NCBI RefSeq assembly: GCF_018388465.1
Contig: NZ_CP074404.1
Location: forward strand, 3,472,001 to 3,536,000
Direction of reading: 5' to 3'
DNA length: 64,000 bases
DNA from: Cellulomonas fengjieae
GTDB taxonomy: Bacteria > Actinomycetota > Actinomycetes > Actinomycetales > Cellulomonadaceae
Each line of letters opens with the position of its first letter. Position 1 is the first letter of the stretch. The notes below the pieces were generated by a model. It was not told the DNA's origin. It ran no database searches and worked only from the letters and a program-made list of their open reading frames with translations. This document shows positions 38,691 to 46,470 of this stretch, one piece after another. The position numbers and the translations under genes are program-made.

Positions 38691-39148
38691 CGGTGCCACC
38701 TGCCGCGGGAAGACGCTCGATGAGCGATGCTGCCTGACGCCTTGAGCAGAGGTTCGGCAACGTTCCTGGTACCAGGCTCGGGAAGGACGCCGAACGAGTG
38801 GAAGGAGTTCCTTCACCGCCCTGGACCTTGCGATCATCGTTCGATGAGCTCGTCGCAGGCCGCCCGGTCGACACGGAACTGAGCGACGCGATCGTCGCGT
38901 ATGTCGGAATGATCCATGATCGCCCCGAGGTTCTCGCCGCCCACGCCGTTCGCCGATCGCCTCAGGAACTGCAGGCAGCGATCCACTCCCTGCGCTCCGA
39001 ACTGTGGAGTGTCCCGGTCGAGGCCCGGGGCATCACTGTCTGGGAGGAGTGCCGACGCAAGCACGACGTGTTCGCACCGCAGCACCCTGAGCTTTCAGAG
39101 GAGGCACTGAGCGCACTGATGATGCGCTACGCCTGGGCGAACCGCTGA
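38691..39148 (+). repeat. Duplicated unit B, copy 1 (pairs with 41261-41719)
   Basis: Starting at CGGTGCCACC, the two stretches share the same order of sequence: GATGAGCGATGCTG, GAGCAG, ACGCCGAACGAGTGGAA and CTTGCGATCATCGTTCGATGAG, then the family B gene to its stop. They diverge completely after the stop. Copy 1 directly follows element E3; copy 2 follows the MOSC gene. Confidence 0.8.
38798..39148 (+). CDS. Hypothetical protein, duplicated family B (copy 1, altered start)
   Basis: The 116-residue frame from GTG 38798 shares its C-terminal 90 residues with the copy at 41411: VDTELSDAIVAYVGMIHDRPE, QAAIHSLRSELWSVPVEA, PELSEEALSALMMRYAWANR. The ATG used in copy 2 is conserved in DNA here, but a net 4-bp deletion just after it puts it out of frame. 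This copy must therefore use the upstream GTG, or it is no longer translated. Function unknown; mostly helical. Confidence 0.55.
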   Translation: MEGVPSPPWTLRSSFDELVAGRPVDTELSDAIVAYVGMIHDRPEVLAAHAVRRSPQELQAAIHSLRSELWSVPVEARGITVWEECRRKHDVFAPQHPELSEEALSALMMRYAWANR

Positions 39149-39209
39149 GGTATCGCCTGTACGCCCGGTACCCGGGCAGCCAGGGCAAACTCAGGCGCAG
39201 TCCACTCTC

Positions 39210-39308
39210 GAAGATTCGGACAAGTAGGTGAGACGGACGCCGTCGCGCCTACGTGTCCCCTCGCAGGTCGGAGCCTCGGACCCCGGACAACTCCGGTGAG
39301 TTCCTACA
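39210..39308 (+). repeat. 99-bp right-end-type element, copy E4
   Basis: Exact 99-bp layout: GAAGATTC, GGACAAGTAGGTGAGACG paired imperfectly with CGTCGCGCCTACGTGTCC, a spacer with GCAGGTCG, and the terminal block GGACAACTCCGGTGAGTTCC-TACA ending at 39308. It begins 61 bp after the family B gene. The next bases, CGCATCGACGTGGG, correspond to the sequence flanking the Tn7-like element. Confidence 0.85.
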
Positions 39309-39599
39309 CGCATCGACGTGGGTCTGCCTTCTGCGAGGCGATCCGCACCGGTCGGACGAAGCGGGACGACGTCCCGGACCACCTCCCGATGCAGCTCACC
39401 AAGACTCAGATGGTGTCGGCGCTGACCCATGAGGCCCAGGAGGACCGGCGCAAGAGGTCGATGTTGCGGCCCTTGCGTGGCTAGGGACAGGCGTTGGCGA
39501 GGGCGGCAGGCGGAGCCTGGCAACTGATCGGGGCGAAGCGGCTTGAGGACGTGGAACCAGAGCTGGCGATCGTCCCGTCGCTGCTGCGATCCTCCGATC
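39309..39599 (+). repeat. Upstream part of duplicated unit (copy 2), no gene
   Basis: Nearly identical to 31776-32064. It begins CGCATCGACGTGGGTCTGCC. No supported gene; the frames present differ from those in copy 1. Confidence 0.75.
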
Positions 39600-40240
39600 G
39601 TGACGAATGAGCCGTGGTTCCAGGACGCGTCGTGGGTCGGCGCGGCGTTCCCGGCGCTGCTGCGCTCGGAGGCTGCCGAGGTCGCGCAGGCCCTCCCGCC
39701 GTACGACGACCCCTGGGGCGCCAGGCCTTCACCGCCACCGCCACCGCCCACACCGTCCCCGTCGCCCTCGATGGGGAGATCCTCGCTTTCCCGTACCGCA
39801 TCTACCACGGCGCCCTACCCGCGAACACGTCGTTCGTCATGTCGTTGTCGCCGGTCGTAGCCGCGTGCGCCTACACGCGCCACCACGATGGCCAGGTGCG
39901 GCAGAGGGCGCTGCAAACGCTGCTTCGCGGGCCCAGCGCCATGGCGCCGTGGGTCGTCCCGTACGTCGTCAAGCTCGTGGACGAGTACGTCGTCGAGATC
40001 GTCGAGGACGTCGCGGCGTTCCTCACCGAGGTGGACGTCGAGGGTTCGCCGCAGCAGCGCGCCTACGGGCGGGTACTGGTTCAGAACCCCGAGATGCTGC
40101 GCTTGCTGCGGGCGCGGGCGAGCAGTTACTGGGACTGCTACTACCGCCGGCGCTACCGCCGCCTCGAGGAGTACCCGGGGCACCGCCTCGCCCTGACCCT
40201 GTCCCGCGCCGCGGCGTTCGAGGGGGCACCATGGCCGTAG
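39600..40240 (+). pseudogene. Frameshifted second copy of family A
   Basis: Same start (GTG 39600, VTNEPWFQDASWVGAAFP) and very high identity to the gene at 32065. A single-base deletion near 39724 (GCCAGG-CCTTCACC against GCCAGCGCTTTCACC) shifts the frame. The remainder reads on in another frame as QAFTATATAHTVPVALDGE to the conserved end, with no other breaks. The intact C-terminal part suggests recent loss or a sequencing error. Element E5 begins 30 bp after the stop, as E2 does in copy 1. Confidence 0.8.
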
Positions 40241-40270
40241 GCGCGCGGGCGGCGTGATGCGCGGCGATTT

Positions 40271-40369
40271 GAGGATCCGGACAGATAGGTGAGACGAGCC
40301 GCGTCTCCCTTATCTGTCCCTCAGCAGGTCAGGCGATCGCACGCCGGACAACGCGCGCGAGTTCCTACA
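40271..40369 (+). repeat. 99-bp right-end-type element, copy E5
   Basis: Exact 99-bp layout: GAGGATCC, inverted repeat GGACAGATAGGTGAGACG with CGTCTCCCTTATCTGTCC (16 of 18 paired), a spacer with GCAGGTCA, and the terminal block GGACAACGCGCGCGAGTTCC-TACA ending at 40369. The 145 bp from here to the MOSC gene stop (40370-40514) contain nothing I can identify. Confidence 0.85.
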
Positions 40370-40514
40370 ATCGAGCCTGTCCGCGTCGCGTGAGCGTGTC
40401 CGGCCGCCGACCTGCTGGCGCATCGAGCGAGTCCCATCGCAGGTCACAGCACCGCGGCGCCCGAGCGCCGCCTGACGCACCCTGTCCGGTCAGATGTTGC
40501 GGCCCATCCTCGGC

Positions 40515-41198
40515 TCAGAGCACAGAGATCTCGTCACCGAGGGTGATCACACCCGGTCGGCTGACGTCGGCGTAAACCGCGAGGTACAGATCCCGCTCGG
40601 AGCCGAGCGACCGGAGCCATGGGGCACGCGGGCTGGTCCCGTCCTGCTCGACATCGATCATCCGGCACCGTGGGATCCGCTCCACGACCGTCAGCGCGGC
40701 GGACCCGAGGGCGATCTGGTGGCCGACCCACGTCTCCTCGATGAACGGCGTCTGCGTCTCCACGACGATGTTGACGCGCAGCCGCCGAGGGTCGTCGCTG
40801 CCGCCCCACCGGGCCGCGCACCATGCGATCGTCGCGGTGCCGACGAGGGAGACGGCACCGGCGTCCTGGTGCGAGACGGCAGCCTCGGGCAGGACGCGTT
40901 GCTCGCTCCCCATGGCGGTGGTGAGGTGCCGGTCGAGCAGCGGGTCGCCCACGAGCCAGCTCGTGTCGTCCGAGCGAACCTCGACCTGGCCGTCCGCCGT
41001 CGTCGACGCCGTGTAGCGCACGACGGCGTCCCGCCGGCGGAACCGGCGGGTGTCCTTGACCGACGCGAACCGGCCGTCGCCGTCCACGACGGCGTACCAG
41101 CGGTCCCTGTGGAACCCGCGATGGTCCAGCTCGGCTGAGGCCAGTGCCTCTCCACCCATCGACTTGACCGGGTAGCGGCGCAGGGAGGTGACGACCAC
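40515..41198 (-). CDS. MOSC-domain protein
   Basis: The 227-residue protein from GTG 41198 has the MOSC N-terminal barrel (VVTSLRRYPVKSMGGEAL, then DHRGFHRDRWYAVVD) and the C-terminal MOSC fold (RRLRVNIVVETQTPFIEETWVG, IPRCRMIDVEQ with a central Cys). MOSC proteins handle sulfur from molybdenum-cofactor chemistry or reduce N-hydroxylated compounds. Its exact substrate is unknown. Start chosen by family alignment, since the open frame extends into unrelated sequence upstream. Confidence 0.85.
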   Translation of the reverse strand: MVVTSLRRYPVKSMGGEALASAELDHRGFHRDRWYAVVDGDGRFASVKDTRRFRRRDAVVRYTASTTADGQVEVRSDDTSWLVGDPLLDRHLTTAMGSEQRVLPEAAVSHQDAGAVSLVGTATIAWCAARWGGSDDPRRLRVNIVVETQTPFIEETWVGHQIALGSAALTVVERIPRCRMIDVEQDGTSPRAPWLRSLGSERDLYLAVYADVSRPGVITLGDEISVL

Positions 41199-41410
41199 GA
41201 TCTCGACCCTAGCGAGTCGCTCACGGTGATCAGTGCTCCTGAGCGTCCTGACGCGCCGACCGGTGCCACCTCCCAGGGAAGACGCGATGAGCGATGCTGT
41301 CTGACGCCTTGAGCAGGGGTCTGGCGATGTTCCCGGTGCCGGGCTCGGGAGGGACGCCGAACGAGTGGAACGAGTTCCTTCACCACCCTGCACCTTGCGA
41401 TCATCGTTCG

Positions 41411-41719
41411 ATGAGTTCGTCGCAGCCTGCCGTCCCGGTCGACACGGAACTGAGCGACGCGATGGCCGCGTATGTCGGAATGGGTCGTGATCGCCCTGAA
41501 GCGCTCGCCGCCCACGCCGTTAGCCGATCACCTAAGGAACTGCGGGCGCTGATCGACTCCCTGCGCTCCGAGCTGTGGCGTGTCCCGGTCGATGCACGGG
41601 TCACCACGGTCTGGGAGGAGTGGCAGCTCAGGCGCGACGTGTTCGCGGCGCAGCACCCGGAGCTGTCAGAACGGGCACTGAACGCACTGATGATGCGCTA
41701 CGCGTGGGTGAACCGCTGA
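41411..41719 (+). CDS. Hypothetical protein, duplicated family B (copy 2)
   Basis: The 102-residue protein from ATG 41411 (MSSSQPAVPVDTELSDAMAAYVG) is helical and charged, ending LSERALNALMMRYAWVNR. It is homologous to the gene at 38798 and probably keeps the original start. Function unknown. Confidence 0.65.
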   Translation: MSSSQPAVPVDTELSDAMAAYVGMGRDRPEALAAHAVSRSPKELRALIDSLRSELWRVPVDARVTTVWEEWQLRRDVFAAQHPELSERALNALMMRYAWVNR

Positions 41720-41809
41720 CAGCATGGCCCGACCGCACAGCTGCGCCCATCGCGACTTGTCGACGCCGCGACGGTCGACTTCCTGCTCCGGGACGTGACA
41801 GCGTGAGCC

Positions 41810-42646
41810 ATGCGCCATCACATCGAGCTGAGCGCGGGCCGCATCGACTACGAGGACACGGGCGGCGACGGACCCGTGCTCGTCCTGGCGCACGGCGTCC
41901 CCATGAATGAGACGCAGTGGCGCAAGGTCGTGCCACTGCTCGTCGGGTGCCGGTGCATCCTGCCGACCCTCCCGCTCGGTGGCCACCGGCAGCCGATGCG
42001 GGAGGGTGCGGACCTGTCCCACCGCGGCGTGGCGCTGCTGCTCGGCGAGCTCCTCGAGCGGCTGGACCTCACGGACGTGACGCTCGTGCTCAACGACTGG
42101 GGCGGTGGCCAGTTCCTGGTCTCCGAGGGCCGGGCGCAACGGGTCGGGCGGATGGTGCTGGTGGCGTGCGAGGCGTTCGACAACTTCCCGCCCGCACCGG
42201 CGAAGGCCCTGGCGGCGGCCGCCCGGGTGCCGGGCGGGATCTGGCTGGTCATGCAGCTGCTGCGATCCCGCCGGTTCCGGCACAGCCGACGCGGCTACGG
42301 AGCCATGAGCCTGCGCGGCATCCCGGACGCGGTCCTCGACGACTGGTTCGCGCCCGCGACGAGGTCCCGGGCGATCCGGCGCGACTTCGCGGCGTTCGCG
42401 TCCTCGGCACCGGATCGCGCGACGCTCCTGTCCTGGTCCGACCGGCTCGCCGACTTCACGGGTCCCGTCCTGGTCGTCTGGGCACAAGACGACCCGATGA
42501 TGCCTCGCGCGCACGGGCCCCGGCTCGCGGCCCTCTACCCAGGGGGACGCCTGGTCGAGATCGCGGACTCCTCGACCCTCGTCCCGGAGGACCAGCCCGA
42601 GAGACTCGCCGAGGTGATCCTCGCGTTCCTCGGTGATCCGGGCTGA
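41810..42646 (+). CDS. Alpha/beta hydrolase, haloalkane-dehalogenase-like
   Basis: The 278-residue protein has the oxyanion HGVPMN motif, the nucleophile elbow LNDWGGGQF with Asp as nucleophile (the haloalkane dehalogenase/epoxide hydrolase pattern) and the acid residue in WAQDDPMMP. Where a catalytic His is expected, the sequence reads IADSSTLVPEDQPE, so no His is present. It may work differently or be a non-dehalogenating relative. It stands alone. Confidence 0.82.
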   Translation: MRHHIELSAGRIDYEDTGGDGPVLVLAHGVPMNETQWRKVVPLLVGCRCILPTLPLGGHRQPMREGADLSHRGVALLLGELLERLDLTDVTLVLNDWGGGQFLVSEGRAQRVGRMVLVACEAFDNFPPAPAKALAAAARVPGGIWLVMQLLRSRRFRHSRRGYGAMSLRGIPDAVLDDWFAPATRSRAIRRDFAAFASSAPDRATLLSWSDRLADFTGPVLVVWAQDDPMMPRAHGPRLAALYPGGRLVEIADSSTLVPEDQPERLAEVILAFLGDPG

Positions 42647-42811
42647 GGCCCGGGCCACCGAGCGGGGGTGCCGCGCCGAGGATTCGGCCGTCGGGCTTGC
42701 GTGCCCGGGCCGCCAGTGAGTGTTCAGGCGTCGTCGACACGCGCGGGGCGCAGGTCGGGATCGTGCAGGTTCAGCCGATGTTGGTGCGGAGCCGAGTCAT
42801 GAGGGTGTCCG

Positions 42812-43390
42812 TCATCGGAGATCGATCTGCAACGCGGGGAACCCGGTGAGGTCGCTGTCGACGAGGGACTCCGGCCCCTGAACCTCGGCACCAACGCGGA
42901 AGGTCACTGAGGTACCGGTGGCCGTCGACGGGGTGACGGCGCGGAGCTCGTCGTCCGGCACGCCGCGCCGATAGGTCTGCGACCACGCGCCGCTCGCGAG
43001 GTGGTTCTCATGGACGAGTACCGGGCTCATCGCTGACACGACCGACATCCCGCGTCGTGGCAGGCCATCGGGGAGCCGCGCACCGTCCTCCGCATCGAAG
43101 AATCGGACGTCCCGGGTCGACATCACCGGCTTGCGGATCACGTCGCCATGTTCGTCGATCCGAGTGTCAGTGCCGCGCCCGTCGTCCGCGACGGTCACCG
43201 TACCGTCGGCTCGCATCGTCACGACCGCGTGACCCATGCGCCCACGCGACTCCGCCTCTTCGTTCGCGTACGCGAGCACCTCGAGGATGAGGTGGCGTCG
43301 ACCACCCGCCCCGTAGAGCGTCGGACGCGATCGGATCTCGGCGAGGTGCGCGAGGTCGAGATCGCTCGACCACGCGTGTGTGGTCGTCAC
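42812..43390 (-). CDS. Single-domain GHKL ATPase-like protein
   Basis: The 192-residue protein from GTG 43390 resembles only the ATP-binding domain of GyrB/ParE: IRSRPTLYGAGGRRHLILEVLAYANEEAE, then VTVADDGRGTDTRIDEHG (the DxGxGT box) and LPRRGMSVVSAMSP. No transducer or Toprim domain follows. Such stand-alone GyrB-like ATPases occur in actinobacteria; role unknown. Confidence 0.75.
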   Translation of the reverse strand: MTTTHAWSSDLDLAHLAEIRSRPTLYGAGGRRHLILEVLAYANEEAESRGRMGHAVVTMRADGTVTVADDGRGTDTRIDEHGDVIRKPVMSTRDVRFFDAEDGARLPDGLPRRGMSVVSAMSPVLVHENHLASGAWSQTYRRGVPDDELRAVTPSTATGTSVTFRVGAEVQGPESLVDSDLTGFPALQIDLR

Positions 43391-43473
43391 CCATGACGCT
43401 CTGTCGCTCACGCATCTCAGGCTATCGAGGACTCCTACACGCATGTCGCGATGTCGTCACGCATGTGCCTCGA

Positions 43474-44181
43474 TCAGAGCAGGGCGAGGAACCGCTCCGC
43501 GTCGCCTACCCGCGGCAGGTTGTTGAACATGACGTAGGGCGATGGTCGGCCGTCGACCATGTCCCGCAGCCGGCGCAGCTCATCATCGGTGTGGACGTGC
43601 CGCGAGCCGGACGTGCCGTGCAGGCGGTAATAGGTCTGCTCCGGCGTCACGGTCTCGGTCTGCATCGGGTCGACGACGTGAACAAGATCCAGCTCGGCGC
43701 AGAGCTCCGTGAGCAGCTGCGGGGGCCACTCACCGCGGGGTTCCCACAGCAGCCGCGCCGCCGGCCGCTCCACCTGCGTCATGAAGGTGCGCAACCGTCC
43801 GACGTTGTCGGCCGTCGGGCGAAAGCTCTTCGGACACTGAAGTAGTACGGCGGTGGCCCGCAGGATCCGGGCACACTCAAGGGTCCGCTGCCATCCCGCG
43901 AGGACCGGAGGCGTGGTCCGGAAGGCTCCGACCTGGCCGCGCGCGCTGTCCGGCAGAGGCTGCTTCATCCGCCGGTAGGTAGGGCTGTTGGACTCGTGGG
44001 TGACGATCTGCCACGCCTTGATCGTGAACTCGAAGCTGGCTGGCACCTGGGTCCGCCACCGGGTCAGCACGGCGTCAGACGGCGGTTCGTAGAACGTGTG
44101 CTGCACCTCCACGACGGGGAAGCGACCTACATACGAAGCCTGGGAGACCGTCCACCCACACAGCCCGACGCGAACGCCCAC
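43474..44181 (-). CDS. DUF72 (YecE-like) TIM-barrel protein
   Basis: The 235-residue protein from GTG 44181 has DUF72 hallmarks: VGLCGWTVSQASYVGRFPVVEVQHTFYEPP, FEFTIKAWQIVTHES, LLQCPKSFRPT and YYRLHGTSG. The family adopts a TIM-barrel; its biochemical role is not established. Length is typical. The 221 bp upstream (44182-44402) hold no supported gene. Confidence 0.88.
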   Translation of the reverse strand: MGVRVGLCGWTVSQASYVGRFPVVEVQHTFYEPPSDAVLTRWRTQVPASFEFTIKAWQIVTHESNSPTYRRMKQPLPDSARGQVGAFRTTPPVLAGWQRTLECARILRATAVLLQCPKSFRPTADNVGRLRTFMTQVERPAARLLWEPRGEWPPQLLTELCAELDLVHVVDPMQTETVTPEQTYYRLHGTSGSRHVHTDDELRRLRDMVDGRPSPYVMFNNLPRVGDAERFLALL

Positions 44182-44402
44182 CTGCCTATCCCTCCCGGGT
44201 GTAGAGAACTCGAACCAACGCCCCACCGCAGCGAGAACCTCGCACCCTCCTGCACGCTGTCACCGTAAGAGCAGAGCGACGGGGACGCACGGTCGTCGGC
44301 ATGAGCGGCCCGACGCCCCGGGGTCGTTGACGTGTCAGCGGCGGGGCGGGCACGCTCGACGAGCGGCACCGCGCCGCGGATCACGTCCGTCGGGGGGCCG
44401 GC

Positions 44403-44828
44403 ATGACGAGGATCGAACGCCTGTGGGTGATCCAGACGACCTCGACCGCTGCGGACGCGAACACCGACGAGGGGTTCGCGCTCGAGCTCAAGCGAGAGAC
44501 GCCCGACGGGGGTTGGCTGAGCATGCCGTTCCCCGATCTCCCGCACGACGAGCGGGAGCGGGGACGCACGGACCAGTACGAGTTCGTCCTACCCTCCGAG
44601 GAGAACTTCACGCTGGGCAACATCAGCGGGTCCTTCGTCCGCATACGGATCCGAGGCGACGACGCCTGGCTCCCCTCGTCGGTCTGGGTCATCGCCCGAG
44701 GCCCGGACCAAGGCGAGTTCACCCAGTGGAAGCTGATCGCGCACGCCACCCCCTGGCCGCGGGGCGACTGGTTCAGCACCGACACCGCAGAGGGCCAACC
44801 GACGCGCCTCCTCCGCGTGCCCGAGTAG
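44403..44828 (+). CDS. Hypothetical beta-rich protein
   Basis: The 141-residue protein alternates short strands (RLWVIQTTSTAAD, YEFVLPSEENFTLGNISGSFVRIRIRGDDAWLPSSVWVIARG) and ends DWFSTDTAEGQPTRLLRVPE. The pattern is reminiscent of PLAT/LH2-type beta sandwiches, but too weak to assign. No signal peptide. The stop codon lies in the loop of a strong hairpin. Confidence 0.6.
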   Translation: MTRIERLWVIQTTSTAADANTDEGFALELKRETPDGGWLSMPFPDLPHDERERGRTDQYEFVLPSEENFTLGNISGSFVRIRIRGDDAWLPSSVWVIARGPDQGEFTQWKLIAHATPWPRGDWFSTDTAEGQPTRLLRVPE

Positions 44829-44847
44829 CGGGCACGCGGAGGAGGCG
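44805..44847. terminator. 19-bp hairpin overlapping the gene end
   Basis: Arms 44805-44823 and 44829-44847 are perfectly complementary; the 5-base loop AGTAG contains the TAG stop of the gene. It lies between convergent genes and can terminate both. The last seven codons of the upstream gene form the left arm. Confidence 0.75.
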
Positions 44848-44894
44848 CCGCGGGAGGCACTCACCGAGGGCTCCCTGAGAGCGCCGCCACCGTG

Positions 44895-45764
44895 TCAGCT
44901 GGGATCGACCGGCAGCCAGAGCTCGACCGTCGCCGTGCTGAAGTCGTCGGCGCGGTCGATCACGGCGACCACCTCGGGACCCGGCCGGAGCCGCCACGGG
45001 TTCGACGGGAACCACTCGGTCGCCGTCGCGGACCACAGCGCCTGGACGGTGCCGGGGTAGGCACCCGTTGCTCGGAAGACGGCCCACGAGCCGGCCGCGA
45101 CGGGGAGGACGTCGAGATCGTCCGGGACCTGCACCGCATCCGTCACGGCGACGCCGTGCAGGTACGTGAGCTCCGAACCCTCTCGACGGTCCGGGTCGAT
45201 GTCGGTGCTGACCGCGAGCAGTCCGTACGGCTCGGCGTCGCCCAACGCCTTCAGGCGCCGGTGCTCGTCCGGGCCAAGGGAGGTGACGTGCTCCTGGATG
45301 GCGGTGTTGACCTCGCTGTGGACGAGCGGCACGCGTGTCGCGTGCCCGGCGAGGCGGAAAGCGGGTCGAGCGGCGATTCGGACGTCCATGGGGAGTGCTC
45401 CTTCGACAGTCAGGCGGAACCTGAGGCGCGGTTGGGTTCGGAAGGGGCCGCCGTCACGTCGGGCTCGACCGGGGCTGACGCCGTGCACGGACTGGAACGC
45501 CCGAGCGAAGGCTTCCGCCGAGCCGTATCCGTACCGCACGGCGATGCGCAGCAGGTCGTCCGACCCGGAGATGAGCTCCCCCGCAGCCACGGTCATGCGC
45601 CGGCGCCGCACGTACTCCGACAGCGGCATGCCCGCCAGCGACGAGAACATGCGACGCAGGTGGTACTCGGTGGTCCCGAGCGCAGCTGCGAGGCGGACGA
45701 CGTCGAGCTCCTCGGTGAGGTCTTCTTCCACGAGGTCCACGAGCCGGTTGAGCCAGGCGATCAC
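44895..45764 (-). CDS. AraC-type regulator with GyrI-like effector domain
   Basis: The 289-residue protein has two AraC helix-turn-helices (LDVVRLAAALGTTEYHLRRMFSSLAGM; LLRIAVRYGYGSAEAFARAFQSVHGVSP) at the N-terminus, and a GyrI-like/SOUL-type ligand-binding domain after a linker (FRLAGHATRVPL, YGLLAVSTD, LPVAAGSWAVFRATG). GTG 45764 is chosen because AAGGAGG lies five bases upstream. It is divergent from the VOC gene, which it may control. Confidence 0.9.
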   Translation of the reverse strand: MIAWLNRLVDLVEEDLTEELDVVRLAAALGTTEYHLRRMFSSLAGMPLSEYVRRRRMTVAAGELISGSDDLLRIAVRYGYGSAEAFARAFQSVHGVSPGRARRDGGPFRTQPRLRFRLTVEGALPMDVRIAARPAFRLAGHATRVPLVHSEVNTAIQEHVTSLGPDEHRRLKALGDAEPYGLLAVSTDIDPDRREGSELTYLHGVAVTDAVQVPDDLDVLPVAAGSWAVFRATGAYPGTVQALWSATATEWFPSNPWRLRPGPEVVAVIDRADDFSTATVELWLPVDPS

Positions 45765-45891
45765 GGCGGCCTCCTTCCACGACAACTCTGGCGTCCGGAC
45801 GCGCCGCCGAACCCGATCATCGCTGCCCGTTGTGATCAGGGCGCTGGACCGGGCACCCATGAGCCGCGATCATGAAGCGGAGGGGGCCGTC

Positions 45892-46251
45892 ATGACCACA
45901 CTGCGCCACGGCAAGATCTGCCACGTCGAGCTGCCGGCGGACGATCCGCAGGCGGCGGCGGAGTTCTACGCCCGCGTCTTCGACTGGAAGGTGCGCTCCG
46001 CGAACGGCACGTACTTCTTCGAGGACTCGACCGACGAGGTCAGTGGCCACTGGGTCGCTCACCGGGAGCCGACCCCGCCCGGGGTGCTCGTCTACGTCTG
46101 GGTCGACGACATCGCCGCGGCCGTCGAGCGGGTCGTCGCCGAGGGGTGCGAGCTCGTCCAGCCGGTCGGCGGCGATCCGGGTGAGCTGACCGCTCGGTTC
46201 CGGGACCCCGGCGGCAGCATCGTCGGTCTGTACCAGGAGCCGCCGGGCTGA
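45892..46251 (+). CDS. VOC-family (glyoxalase/bleomycin-resistance fold) protein
   Basis: The 119-residue protein has the paired beta-alpha-beta-beta-beta modules: CHVELPADDPQAAAEFYARVFDWKV, then VLVYVWVDDIAAAVERVVAEG and RFRDPGGSIVGLYQ. Metal-binding His/Glu positions are plausible (H in CHVE, E near the end of the module). GGAGGGG sits before ATG 45892. Substrate unknown. Confidence 0.85.
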   Translation: MTTLRHGKICHVELPADDPQAAAEFYARVFDWKVRSANGTYFFEDSTDEVSGHWVAHREPTPPGVLVYVWVDDIAAAVERVVAEGCELVQPVGGDPGELTARFRDPGGSIVGLYQEPPG

Positions 46252-46373
46252 GCGAGGCCGGACCGACTCGCGCGACGACGAGCTCCACGGTCGACGCAGA
46301 GCTCCGCGGGTGCACCTAATCGATTCCGCTCCCCCAGGCCGGCCAGGCGGACCCGCACGCGGCCCTACCGTGG

Positions 46374-46387
46374 CCGGAGCGCTCCCA
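46374..46387. promoter_or_regulatory. CelR-like operator upstream of the GH9 cellulase
   Basis: CCGGAGCGCTCCCA matches 12 of 14 bases of the known actinobacterial CelR box TGGGAGCGCTCCCA, and sits 84 bp before the cellulase start. CelR is a LacI-type repressor released by cellobiose. The regulator gene is not in this window. The interval 46252-46470 has no gene. Confidence 0.75.
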
Positions 46388-46470
46388 CGACGGCCGTGTC
46401 CCAGCGCTGGGCAGGTGCCGGGCGTGGTGATCCGCCGTCCACCACGTCGCCCGCTCCGCAGAGGACCGCC

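Noticed and set aside
31677-40369. Integron gene-cassette array (the 99-bp elements as attC sites)
   Set aside because: The gene-then-palindrome order is similar, but the ends do not carry the GTTRRRY core, no integron integrase is present, and the sequences match the Tn7-like termini much better.
43419-43436. Another terminal block of the 99-bp element (…GAGGACTCCTACA)
   Set aside because: Only the last few bases agree; the GGACAACTC half and the hairpin are absent.
44182-44402. tRNA-like sequence (CTCGAACC)
   Set aside because: No cloverleaf can be formed around it; only the T-arm-like word is present.
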